DNA from: an uncultured Collinsella sp. | GTDB taxonomy: Bacteria > Actinomycetota > Coriobacteriia > Coriobacteriales > Coriobacteriaceae | Assembly (NCBI GenBank): GCA_902491915.1 | Contig: CABUJL010000013.1 | Span: 1-26,880 of the forward strand | Length of the DNA stretch: 26,880 nucleotides | Direction: 5' to 3' | Shown here: one piece after another, positions 14,761 to 22,608 of the stretch | How positions within the stretch are numbered: position 1 is the first letter of the stretch | How the letters are laid out: each line of letters starts with the position of its first letter | Translations under genes and position numbers: made by a program | Notes under the pieces: model-generated | Databases searched by the model: none | Told to the model about the DNA's origin: nothing | What the model saw: the letters and a program-made list of their open reading frames with translations, nothing else

Positions 14761-15324
14761 ATGGTTCCATCGCAGCATTCTGCCCTGAGGGGCGCCTTTG
14801 AGTGGATCGTAATCGTTGCGATTGCACTCATCGCCACCTTCGTGATTCGCTCGTTTGTGGTCGAACCCTTTGTGGTGCCTACCGGTTCCATGGAGTCCAC
14901 GATCGAGATCGGAGACCAGATCCTGGCGCAAAAGGTGAGCCTTGAGCTCGGCCAGCCTGTCAAACAGGGCGATATCGTGGTGTTCCACAACCCCGATGCC
15001 ACGTCCGAGCATGACGTGCTGGTAAAGCGCGTCATCGCCACGGCCGGTCAGACGGTCGATCTGCAGGACGGCAAGGTCGTCGTTGACGGCCAGGCGCTCG
15101 ATGAGGACTATACGACTGGCATGAGCTGGCCGCTTTCGGTCCAAGCCCCCGGCGCTCAGGTGAGCTATCCCTACACCGTCCCTGACGACTGTGTGTGGGT
15201 GATGGGCGACAACCGCGAGAACTCTGCTGACTCCCGCTACTTTGGTCCGGTCGACCGCTCCGACTTGATCGCCGTTGCGCTTGTGCGCTACTGGCCGCTC
15301 AACCGTATCGGCGCTATCGATTAA
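14761..15324 (+). CDS. lepB: Signal peptidase I
   Basis: Membrane serine-lysine protease that removes signal peptides from secreted proteins. 187 residues. One N-terminal transmembrane segment (about 13-32, FEWIVIVAIALIATFVIRSF), catalytic Ser43 in PTGSMESTI, catalytic Lys89 in LVKRVIATAGQTVDL, and box E GDNRENSADSRYFGPV. ATG 14761 is chosen because GAGGAG at the end of trmD lies just upstream and because it gives the usual short cytoplasmic tail; earlier in-frame starts lie inside trmD. Last gene of the rpsP operon; no intrinsic terminator is evident before glyQ. Confidence 0.95.
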   Translation: MVPSQHSALRGAFEWIVIVAIALIATFVIRSFVVEPFVVPTGSMESTIEIGDQILAQKVSLELGQPVKQGDIVVFHNPDATSEHDVLVKRVIATAGQTVDLQDGKVVVDGQALDEDYTTGMSWPLSVQAPGAQVSYPYTVPDDCVWVMGDNRENSADSRYFGPVDRSDLIAVALVRYWPLNRIGAID

Positions 15325-15383
15325 AAACCGCTATAGTACAGTACCTAACCGTGTAATCGTTTCGACGAGGGGATATTAGAGGC

Positions 15384-16295
15384 ATGAACGCTTCATCGCT
15401 TTCCTTCCAAGACATCATCCTGCGCCTCCAGCAGTACTGGGGCGAGCAGGGCTGCGTCATTATGCAGCCCTATGACTCCGAGGTCGGTGCCGGTACCTTC
15501 CATACCGCGACCACGCTGCGCTCGCTCGGTCCCGCCGAGTGGCGCACCTGCTATGCGCAGCCCTGCCGCCGTCCCGCCGACGGCCGCTATGGCGAGAACC
15601 CCAACCGCATGCAGCACTACTATCAGTTCCAGGTACTCATCAAGCCCTCGCCGGTCAACGCCCAGGAGCTTTACCTGGGTTCGCTGGCCGCCATTGGCCT
15701 GGACCCCAACGACCATGACGTCCGCTTTGTCGAGGACGACTGGGAGAGCCCGACGCTCGGCGCCTGGGGCCTTGGCTGGGAGGTCTGGCTCAACGGCATG
15801 GAGGTTACGCAGTTCACGTACTTCCAACAGGTGGGCGGTATCGAGGTCGACCCCGTGCCCGTCGAGATCACCTACGGTCTGGAGCGCATCGCCATGTACG
15901 CCCAGGGCGTCAACTCCGTCTACGACCTGGTGTGGAGCTATCTGCCCGACGGCACGCCCATGACCTACGGCGACGTGTTCTTGGAGAACGAGCGCGAGTT
16001 TAGCGCCTACAACTTTGAGGTCGCCAACGTCGAGATGATGCGTCAGAAGTTTGACGACTACGAGGCCGAGTGCCACTCCTGCCTGGAGCGCAAGCTTCCG
16101 CTGCCGGCGTACGACTGCGTCATGAAGTGCAGCCACGCCTTCAACCTGCTCGACGCCCGTGGCGCCCTGTCCGCGGTCGAGCGCGCCAACTACATCCTGC
16201 GCGTCCGCGCCGTCGCCAAGGCGTGCTGCGAGGCCTACATGGCCGAGGTCGCTGGAGTCAACGAGAATGCCGATCAGGAAGGCGAGGTGGCGTAA
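15384..16295 (+). CDS. glyQ: Glycyl-tRNA synthetase alpha subunit
   Basis: Catalytic subunit of the heterotetrameric (alpha2beta2) class II glycyl-tRNA synthetase, which charges tRNA-Gly. 303 residues. Highly conserved blocks include LQQYWGEQGCVIMQPYD, EVGAGTFHTATTLRSLG, CYAQPCRRPADGRYGENPNR and LERIAMYAQGVNSVYDL. A TATAGT box at 15332-15337 could be a -10, but no -35 is seen; the 59-base gap is too short for a T-box. glyS starts three bases after the stop. The two-subunit form contrasts with the single-chain enzyme of Mycobacterium and Streptomyces. Confidence 0.98.
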   Translation: MNASSLSFQDIILRLQQYWGEQGCVIMQPYDSEVGAGTFHTATTLRSLGPAEWRTCYAQPCRRPADGRYGENPNRMQHYYQFQVLIKPSPVNAQELYLGSLAAIGLDPNDHDVRFVEDDWESPTLGAWGLGWEVWLNGMEVTQFTYFQQVGGIEVDPVPVEITYGLERIAMYAQGVNSVYDLVWSYLPDGTPMTYGDVFLENEREFSAYNFEVANVEMMRQKFDDYEAECHSCLERKLPLPAYDCVMKCSHAFNLLDARGALSAVERANYILRVRAVAKACCEAYMAEVAGVNENADQEGEVA

Positions 16296-16298
16296 GCC

Positions 16299-18395
16299 AT
16301 GGCAGACGCTAAGGATTTCCTGTTTGAGATCGGTACGGAGGAGATGCCCTCCGCGCCGCTGAACAATGCCGTCAAGCAGCTTGGCACCATGATTGCCAAG
16401 GGTTTGGACGATGCCGGCCTGGCCCACGGCGAGGTCCGTGTGATTTCGAGCCCGCGTCGCCTGGCTGCGCTCGTGGCCAATGTCGCCACTGCGACCGACG
16501 AGGTCCACGAGGTCAAGCGCGGCCCCGCGGCAAACATCGCGTTCGACGCTGACGGTAACGCCACCAAGGCCGCCCAGGGCTTTGCCCGCAAGTGCGGTGT
16601 GGCTGCCGAGGATCTGATCCGTCGCGAGGACACCGACGGCCGCGAGTACGTCTTTGCCGAGAAGAATATTCCTTCCGCACCGGCTACGCCGATTTTGACC
16701 GCTCTGTGCGAGAAGACCATCGCCGGCCTGCAGTGGCCCAACTACCGCTCTCAGCGCTGGGGCCACGAGCACGCGACCTTTGTTCGTCCGGTCCGTTGGA
16801 TCTGCTGCCTTCTGGGCGAGGACGTTGTGCCCGTGTCGTTTGCCGACGTGACGAGTGGCAACACCACGCGTGGTCATCGCGTGCTCGGCCCCGGTGACCA
16901 TGCGGTCGCCAGCCCCGCTGTTTACGAGCAGGTACTCGAGGACGCCGGTGTGCTTTCTGCCGAGCGCCGTCGCGAGGCCATCCTTGCCGGTATCGCCGAG
17001 GTCGAGGCTGCACGCCCCGGCTGCCACGTCGATACGCCCAAGAAGGTCTTTGAGGAGGTCATCAACCTCTGCGAGTGGCCGACGGTGCTCGTCGGTACCT
17101 TCGATGAGGAGTTCCTCAAGGTCCCGCACGAGATTATCTGCGAGTCCATGCTCACCAATCAGCGCTACTTCCCGATCTATGACGGCGAAGGCAAACTGAC
17201 GCGTGAGTTCGTGGTCGTCTCCAACAGCAAGCCCGAGAACGCCGAGCGCGTGATCGACGGCAACGAGCGCGTCGTGCGTGCCCGTCTGGACGACGCCAAG
17301 TTCTTCTACGAGGAGGACCTGAAGATCTCCCTCGACGAGTTCCGTGAGCGCCTGGCCAAGGTCGCCTTCCAGGAGAAGCTCGGCAGCGTGCTTGCCAAGT
17401 CCGAGCGCATTGAGCAGCTTGCGCTTGCGATTGCCCGCGAGGCACACCTGGGTGCTCACCTGGCAGCCGACGCCGGCCGTGCCGCGCACCTGTGCAAGGC
17501 CGACCTGGTGTCTAACGCCGTCGTCGAGTTTACAAGCCAACAGGGCGTGATGGGCGGTTATTACGCGACCGCGATGGGGGAGAACGACGAGGTCGCCCAT
17601 GCCATCCGCGATCACTATCGCCCCCGCTTTGCCGGTGACGAGTTGCCCGAGGGCACCGCTGGCTGCATCGTGGCCTGCGCCGACAAGCTCGATACCATCG
17701 CCGGTATCTTTGCCATCGGAGAGCCTCCGACCGGCTCTTCGGCCCCCTCCGCGCTGCGTCGTCCCGCCATCGGCATCATCAACATCCTGCGCGACCGTCT
17801 GCCGATCGATCCCACGTCGCTTATCGACTTTGCCCTTGAGCTCTATAGCGAGCAGGGCATTGAGTTCGACGCCACCGAGGTCGCCCGGCAGGTTCGTGAC
17901 TTCTTCCACGGCCGTCTGGTGAGCATGGCCCGCGATGAGAAGATTCCGGCCGATACCGTTGCCGCCGTCTCCGCGGTGCACATCATCGCGCCGTCGGTCT
18001 TCTTTGCCCGCTGCGCCGCCCTCGACGAGGCCCGTAAGAACGATGCCGAGACCTTTGACAACCTGGCTACCGCCTATGCCCGCGCCGCGCATATCTCCAA
18101 GCCCGAGCTGGGCGCGGAGTACGACCGCAGCCTGATGGGCGAGGCCGAGCTTGCGCTCGCCGATGCCTCCGAGGCTGCCCAGACCGCTGTCGATGCCGCC
18201 CTTGCTGCCGAGGACTACCCGGCCGCATTTGCCGCGCTCGCCGCTCTGCGTGCACCCATCGACCGCTTCTTCGACGAGGTTATGGTCATGGACAAGGACG
18301 AGCAGCTTCGCGATAATCGCCTTAAGCTGCTCAACCGCTTCGAGGCCGTGTTCTCCGGCATCGCCAACATCGGTGAGCTTGCCCGCAAAAAGTAA
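16299..18395 (+). CDS. glyS: Glycyl-tRNA synthetase beta subunit
   Basis: tRNA-binding beta subunit of alpha2beta2 glycyl-tRNA synthetase. 698 residues, slightly longer than E. coli (689). The N-terminus FLFEIGTEEMPSAPL is typical, followed by SPRRLAALV and a KRGPAANIAFD segment; WGHEHATFVRPVRWI and LTNQRYFPIYD are conserved; the central region has the family's HD-like domain, and PPTGSSAPSALRRPAIGI precedes the C-terminal anticodon-binding (DALR-like) domain, with FFDEVMVMDKDEQLRDNRL near the end. Co-transcribed with glyQ. A 5-bp GTAA-loop hairpin (18403-18416) lies just before the next gene's ribosome-binding site. Confidence 0.97.
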   Translation: MADAKDFLFEIGTEEMPSAPLNNAVKQLGTMIAKGLDDAGLAHGEVRVISSPRRLAALVANVATATDEVHEVKRGPAANIAFDADGNATKAAQGFARKCGVAAEDLIRREDTDGREYVFAEKNIPSAPATPILTALCEKTIAGLQWPNYRSQRWGHEHATFVRPVRWICCLLGEDVVPVSFADVTSGNTTRGHRVLGPGDHAVASPAVYEQVLEDAGVLSAERRREAILAGIAEVEAARPGCHVDTPKKVFEEVINLCEWPTVLVGTFDEEFLKVPHEIICESMLTNQRYFPIYDGEGKLTREFVVVSNSKPENAERVIDGNERVVRARLDDAKFFYEEDLKISLDEFRERLAKVAFQEKLGSVLAKSERIEQLALAIAREAHLGAHLAADAGRAAHLCKADLVSNAVVEFTSQQGVMGGYYATAMGENDEVAHAIRDHYRPRFAGDELPEGTAGCIVACADKLDTIAGIFAIGEPPTGSSAPSALRRPAIGIINILRDRLPIDPTSLIDFALELYSEQGIEFDATEVARQVRDFFHGRLVSMARDEKIPADTVAAVSAVHIIAPSVFFARCAALDEARKNDAETFDNLATAYARAAHISKPELGAEYDRSLMGEAELALADASEAAQTAVDAALAAEDYPAAFAALAALRAPIDRFFDEVMVMDKDEQLRDNRLKLLNRFEAVFSGIANIGELARKK

Positions 18396-18429
18396 GCTAG
18401 CCTGCGCGTAAGCGCAAAAGGAGCCCCGC

Positions 18430-19305
18430 ATGGATTGCCCGGTCACCGCTCGTCCCACCGTTATCGTTATCTCCGACTCGCTCGGTGATACCGCTTGTGA
18501 GGTGGTGCTTGCGGCGTCCGGGCAATTTGATGAAGGGGCTTTTCGTGTTTTGCGCTTGCCTAAGGTGACCTCGGTGGAGCAGGTCAAGTCGTTTGTGGAA
18601 CCGCGCGTCGATGCCGGCCATCGCGATATCGCTGTGTTCCACACCATCGTCGACCCGGCGCTGCGCGCTCGCGTGCTCGACTACCTGGGCATGCTGCATA
18701 TCCGCTCGGTCGACTTGATCGGCCCGACACTCGCCGTGCTTTCGTCGCTTATCGGCGTTGCGCCCAAGGGCGTTGCGGGCGTGATTCATAAGACCGACGA
18801 TCGCTATTTCCATCGCATCGAGGCTATGGAGTATTTCGTTGAGCACGATGACGGGCGCGGTTGCGACGATCTGTCGGGTGCCGATATCGTGCTGCTGGGC
18901 GTATCGCGCACTTCCAAGACGCCCCTTTCGATGTATTTGGCCTATCAGGGCTATAAAGTCCCCAATGTTCCGCTGGCACATGGTATTGAGCCGCCGAAGT
19001 CGATTTACGAGGTCGACCCGATGCGGCTGTTCGGTCTGATTTCGACCGTTGACGTGATTTCCGAGATCCGCGATAGCCGCCTGGGTGATGATTACGCCCG
19101 TGCCGTCGCCGGCTCTTATGCCGAGCCCGAGAGCGTGCGCGGCGAGCTCGAGGAGGCTCGTGCCCTCATGAAACGTCTGGGTTGCTTTGTGGTGCGCACC
19201 GACGGCAAGGCAATCGAGGAGAGCGCCTCCGAGATCATCGCTCACCTCGAAGAGATTCAAGAGGCAAGAGCCCGCCGTGCCGCCCGCCGCGCCCAACAAA
19301 AGTAG
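18430..19305 (+). CDS. ppsR: PPDK regulatory protein (bifunctional kinase/phosphotransferase)
   Basis: DUF299-family regulator that inactivates pyruvate phosphate dikinase by ADP-dependent phosphorylation of a Thr and reactivates it by phosphorolysis. 291 residues. The N-terminal VIVISDSLGDTACEVV and the P-loop-like GVSRTSKT at 157-164 are diagnostic, with HTIVDPALR and VDLIGPTL between. The target gene ppdK lies directly downstream. The last 20 residues are a basic Arg/Ala-rich tail (ARARRAARRAQQK), beyond the usual family end, and the TAG stop is supplied by the palindromic repeat that begins at 19302. AAAGGAG precedes the ATG. Confidence 0.94.
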   Translation: MDCPVTARPTVIVISDSLGDTACEVVLAASGQFDEGAFRVLRLPKVTSVEQVKSFVEPRVDAGHRDIAVFHTIVDPALRARVLDYLGMLHIRSVDLIGPTLAVLSSLIGVAPKGVAGVIHKTDDRYFHRIEAMEYFVEHDDGRGCDDLSGADIVLLGVSRTSKTPLSMYLAYQGYKVPNVPLAHGIEPPKSIYEVDPMRLFGLISTVDVISEIRDSRLGDDYARAVAGSYAEPESVRGELEEARALMKRLGCFVVRTDGKAIEESASEIIAHLEEIQEARARRAARRAQQK

Positions 19306-19334
19306 CTAATTTGGGACGGGGCTTTTTTAGCTAC
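19302..19334 (+). repeat. REP-like repeat containing the ppsR stop codon
   Basis: Identical over 33 bases to the copy at 10264-10296. Its first base is the last base of the final ppsR codon (AAG), and bases 2-4 are the TAG stop. Sense orientation to ppsR. Confidence 0.93.
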
Positions 19335-19376
19335 CCCGGCTGAGGTCGCGAGCTCTTTGGCCGATTGCCTGCGGGG

Positions 19377-19409
19377 GCAGCTAAAAAAGCCCCGTCCCAA
19401 ATTAGCTAC
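19377..19409 (-). repeat. REP-like repeat, reverse partner downstream of ppsR
   Basis: Reverse copy, 42 bases from the copy at 19302-19334. One arm base differs on the + strand (GCAG for GTAG), leaving a single mismatch in its own stem. The two copies form an imperfect long inverted repeat. Confidence 0.92.
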
Positions 19410-19648
19410 TTATGATAAAGCGATTTAGCAGTATTTCTTGCATCTGACCTGCAATTTCCTTTGGTGGTACCTTCATAAGGTAACCACCTTTACCTACCGT
19501 TTACCGCTAGTTTTAGCTCGTTTACCAAACCGCGCATCATCTTCTCATGTCGGCATAAAACCCGCCGTATAGTTCCCTCACGGTCCGCATCCGGCGGGTC
19601 GATTCGTTACCACGGTCGTGCGCGAGAGCGCATGGAAGGGGAAGTATC
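19410..19648 (+). promoter_or_regulatory. Leader and likely control region of ppdK
   Basis: Non-coding. It holds: a hairpin at 19463-19488, GGTGGTACCTT against AAGGT-A-ACCACC (11 bp, one bulged A, 3-base loop); three TTTACC hexamers at 19489, 19500 and 19521, spaced 11 and 21 bases, so on one helical face; TATAGT at 19568-19573, a possible -10 without a clear -35; and ACCCGCCG/CGGCGGGT inverted arms at 19560-19567 and 19592-19599 that bracket it. The promoter call is weak; the repeated sites are directly visible. Confidence 0.45.
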
Positions 19649-22399
19649 GTGAGCGATTGCAAGAGGGTTTACCGTTTTGGGACCGACGCCCAGGGCACTT
19701 GTGTGACTGAGGGCGACAAGTCCATGAACTTTGTGCTTGGCGGCAAGGGCGCGAACCTTGCCGAGATGAGCCGTATCGGCCTGCCGGTTCCCGGCGGCTT
19801 TACCATTACCTGCCAAACCTGCGTCGAGTACTCCGGTGCCGGCAACGTGTGGCCTGATGGCGCACTCGATGAGATCGTTGCCGCCGAGGCAGACCTCGAG
19901 GCTCGCTGCGGCAAGAGGCTCGGTGACGCCAACGACCCGCTGCTCGTATCGGTGCGCTCGGGCGCTCCGTTCTCCATGCCGGGCATGATGGACACTGTTC
20001 TCAACCTTGGTCTCAACGACGATTCCGTCCAGGGCCTTATCGTCCAAACGCAAAATCCGCGTTTCGCGTGGGACAGCTATCGTCGCTTTATCCAGATGTT
20101 CTCCAACGTCGTCATGGGCGTCGATGCCGATCTGTTCGAGAATGCCCTGACCCAGGCCCGTCTGGTCGCCGGCGTTCGCGTCGATTCCGAGCTTTCGGCC
20201 GAGGATCTGCAGGAGCTCGTCGAGACGTTCAAGGGTATCTTCTCCGATAACGTCGAGGCCACCCTGTATCCCGAGCTCGAGGTCGCCGACGGTAAGCCTG
20301 TCTTCCCACATGATCCGGGGCTCCAGCTGCGCCTTGCCATTCAGGCTGTCTTTGGCAGCTGGATGAACGAGCGTGCCTGCATCTATCGCAAGCAGCATGG
20401 TATCTCCGACGAGCTCGGTACCGCCGTCAACGTTCAGGCCATGGCTTTTGGTAACAAGGGCGAGACATCCGCGACTGGCGTCGCCTTCACGCGCAACCCG
20501 GCCGATGGCACTAAGGAATTCTACGGCGACTTTCTGGTCAACGCCCAGGGCGAGGACGTCGTCGCCGGCATCCGCAACACTGAGCCCATCGCCGACCTCA
20601 AGACCACCTCGGGTCTTGAGTCCGCAGGCGAGGAGCTCGAGCGCGTGTTCCTGACGCTCGAGGATCACTACCGCGATATGTGCGATATCGAGTTCACCAT
20701 CGAGCAGGGCAAGCTCTGGATGCTCCAGACCCGTGTGGGCAAGCGTACCGCCACCGCCGCCCTGCGCATTGCCATCGAGATGGTCGAGGAGGGCCTCATC
20801 ACCCGCGAGGAGGCCGTGAGCCGTATCGACCCCGCGCAGCTCGACCAGCTCCTGCACCCGCAGTTCGATTCCTCCAAGAAGTACGAGGCTCTGGCTTGTG
20901 GCCTCAACGCCAGCCCCGGCGCCGCCGTGGGCGAGGTCGTGTTCTCGAGCGATGACGCCGTCGCGCGCGCGAACGAGGGCCATAAGGTTATCTTGGTCCG
21001 TTGGGAGACCAACCCCGACGACCTGAAGGGCATGGTTGCCGCCGAGGGCATCCTGACCAGCCACGGTGGCAAGACGAGCCATGCCGCCGTTATCGCCCGC
21101 GGCATGGGTACGCCCTGCGTCTGCGGCGTTGAGCGCTTCCACATCGATGCCGCCGAGAAGATCGTGCGCATCGAGGGCAGCGACCGTGTGCTACACGAGG
21201 GCGACATCATCTCTATCGACGGCACCCAGGGTATCGTCGTTGACGGTCCCGTTGACCTGGTCTCCGCCGAGCTCACCGGCGATCTGGACACCATCCTGTC
21301 CTGGGCCGACGAGATTCGCCTGGACGAGACCTGTGGCCACGCCAACCATGTGCGCGTCAACGCCGACAACCCCGAGGATGCCGCGCTCGCACTCGAGTTT
21401 GGCGCCGAGGCTATTGGCCTGTGCCGCACTGAGCACATGTTCCTTGGCGACCGTAAGAACATCATCCAGAGCTTCATCTTGTCCGACGACGAGGCTGTGA
21501 AGCAGCAGGCCCTCGCCGATCTGCTCAAGGTCCAGACTGAGGACTTCCTGGCGATGTTCAGGACCATGTCCGGTCGCGATGTGGTCGTTCGCCTGCTCGA
21601 TCCGCCGCTGCATGAATTCTTGGATAATCCTCGTGAGCTCGAGGTCGCCATCACCAAGAAGGAAGCCGCTGGCGCCAGCGAGAAGGAGCTTGCCGCCCTG
21701 CGTGCCCGCCTACGTCGCATCGACGGCATGGTCGAGTCCAACCCGATGCTCGGCCTGCGCGGCGTGCGTCTGTCCGTCGTCTTTGGGGACCTGCCGCTCA
21801 TGCAGGTTCGCGCCGTCGCCACGGCTGCTGCCCGCCTTATCAAGGAGGGCGTCGACCCGCACCCCGAGATCATGGTTCCGCTCGTCTCCATCACGGCCGA
21901 GCACGTTCAGACCCGCGAGGTCATCGAGCGCGTGATCGCCGAGGTTTCCGCCGAGGAGGGCGTCGAGCTCAACATTCCCGTGGGCACGATGCTCGAGCTG
22001 CCGCGCGCTTGCATGGTCGCCGACGAGATCGCCCACCATGCCGACTTCTTCTGCTTCGGCACCAACGACCTTACCCAGACGACCTTCGGCTTCTCGCGCG
22101 ACGACGCCGAGGCCAAGTTCATCCCGCTGTACCTGCACAAGAAGATCCTGAAGGACAACCCCTTCGAGACCATCGACACGGCGGTGCTCGAGCTGGTGCG
22201 CATGGCCGTCGAGAAGGGCCGCGCCGCCAATCCCGACATGCACTTTGGCGTGTGCGGCGAGCACGGAGGCGATCCCAAGTCCATTAAGGGCCTGTTTAAC
22301 GTGGCCGACGTGGACTACGTGTCCTGCTCGCCCTATCGCGTGCCCCTCGCGCGCTTGGCTGCCGCCCAGGCCAAGCTCGAGGCCAAGCGTTCCGCCTAA
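19649..22399 (+). CDS. ppdK: Pyruvate, phosphate dikinase
   Basis: Interconverts pyruvate, ATP and phosphate with phosphoenolpyruvate, AMP and pyrophosphate, so it can serve PPi-linked glycolysis or gluconeogenesis in an anaerobe. 916 residues; E. coli-type PEP synthases are shorter. The N-terminal ATP-grasp domain opens with NFVLGGKGANLAEMSRIGLP and VSVRSGAPFSMPGMMDT; the swivelling domain has Thr476-Ser477-His478 in GGKTSHAAVIARGMGTP, His478 being the phosphocarrier and Thr476 the expected PpsR target; the C-terminal PEP/pyruvate barrel includes FCFGTNDLTQTTFGFSRDD and catalytic Cys869 in GVCGEHGGDP. The GTG at 19649 follows GAAGGGGAAG. Monocistronic between the control region and a terminator. 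Confidence 0.97.
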   Translation: MSDCKRVYRFGTDAQGTCVTEGDKSMNFVLGGKGANLAEMSRIGLPVPGGFTITCQTCVEYSGAGNVWPDGALDEIVAAEADLEARCGKRLGDANDPLLVSVRSGAPFSMPGMMDTVLNLGLNDDSVQGLIVQTQNPRFAWDSYRRFIQMFSNVVMGVDADLFENALTQARLVAGVRVDSELSAEDLQELVETFKGIFSDNVEATLYPELEVADGKPVFPHDPGLQLRLAIQAVFGSWMNERACIYRKQHGISDELGTAVNVQAMAFGNKGETSATGVAFTRNPADGTKEFYGDFLVNAQGEDVVAGIRNTEPIADLKTTSGLESAGEELERVFLTLEDHYRDMCDIEFTIEQGKLWMLQTRVGKRTATAALRIAIEMVEEGLITREEAVSRIDPAQLDQLLHPQFDSSKKYEALACGLNASPGAAVGEVVFSSDDAVARANEGHKVILVRWETNPDDLKGMVAAEGILTSHGGKTSHAAVIARGMGTPCVCGVERFHIDAAEKIVRIEGSDRVLHEGDIISIDGTQGIVVDGPVDLVSAELTGDLDTILSWADEIRLDETCGHANHVRVNADNPEDAALALEFGAEAIGLCRTEHMFLGDRKNIIQSFILSDDEAVKQQALADLLKVQTEDFLAMFRTMSGRDVVVRLLDPPLHEFLDNPRELEVAITKKEAAGASEKELAALRARLRRIDGMVESNPMLGLRGVRLSVVFGDLPLMQVRAVATAAARLIKEGVDPHPEIMVPLVSITAEHVQTREVIERVIAEVSAEEGVELNIPVGTMLELPRACMVADEIAHHADFFCFGTNDLTQTTFGFSRDDAEAKFIPLYLHKKILKDNPFETIDTAVLELVRMAVEKGRAANPDMHFGVCGEHGGDPKSIKGLFNVADVDYVSCSPYRVPLARLAAAQAKLEAKRSA

Positions 22400-22437
22400 C
22401 GTTTTGCGTTGAGACGCCTAGCGTAGCCCCCTTCCTG

Positions 22438-22465
22438 CCGCCCGTCTCATTCGTGAGGCGGGCGG
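22438..22465 (+). terminator. Terminator-like hairpin after ppdK
   Basis: A 12-bp stem (22438-22449 with 22454-22465, one T-G wobble) closed by a TTCG tetraloop. The following T tract is poor (TTGTC), with T-rich sequence only about 15 bases later, so termination may be partial. Confidence 0.6.
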
Positions 22466-22511
22466 TTGTCATGTGCGGGTTTTGTCTTTTTGTCTGCGTA
22501 AAAAATTGTTC

Positions 22512-22539
22512 TTGCAGCAGAAACCCGCGCGTGTATACT
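22512..22539 (+). promoter_or_regulatory. Promoter of rplS
   Basis: TTGCAG (22512-22517), 16 bases, TATACT (22534-22539). Expected start near 22546, giving a 63-base leader. It explains independent expression of rplS away from trmD. Confidence 0.75.
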
Positions 22540-22560
22540 CAGATACGTTTGTTCAACTAC

Positions 22561-22584
22561 GTGCCGGCCAAGGTGGTACGGCAC
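22561..22584 (+). promoter_or_regulatory. Hairpin in the rplS leader
   Basis: GTGCCGGCC pairs with GGTACGGCAC: six perfect pairs, a bulged A, then three more including a wobble, around an AAGGT loop. It lies between the predicted transcription start and the AAGAGTAAGG ribosome site, where an L19 autoregulatory leader could be. No known leader class recognised. Confidence 0.4.
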
Positions 22585-22608
22585 CTCTAGAAGAGTAAGG
22601 AATTGCAC

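Noticed and set aside
15325..15383. A T-box or glycine-responsive leader upstream of glyQ
   Set aside because: Only 59 bases separate lepB and glyQ; no T-box sequence, specifier loop or terminator is seen.
15393..18647. A very long open frame (over 1080 codons) on the - strand opposite glyQ-glyS
   Set aside because: glyQ and glyS are unmistakable on the + strand; the antisense frame is an artefact of strong G/C third-position bias and has no recognisable domain or ribosome site.
19607..21142. Long - strand open frame of about 510 codons opposite ppdK
   Set aside because: Shadow of ppdK caused by codon bias; no family resemblance.
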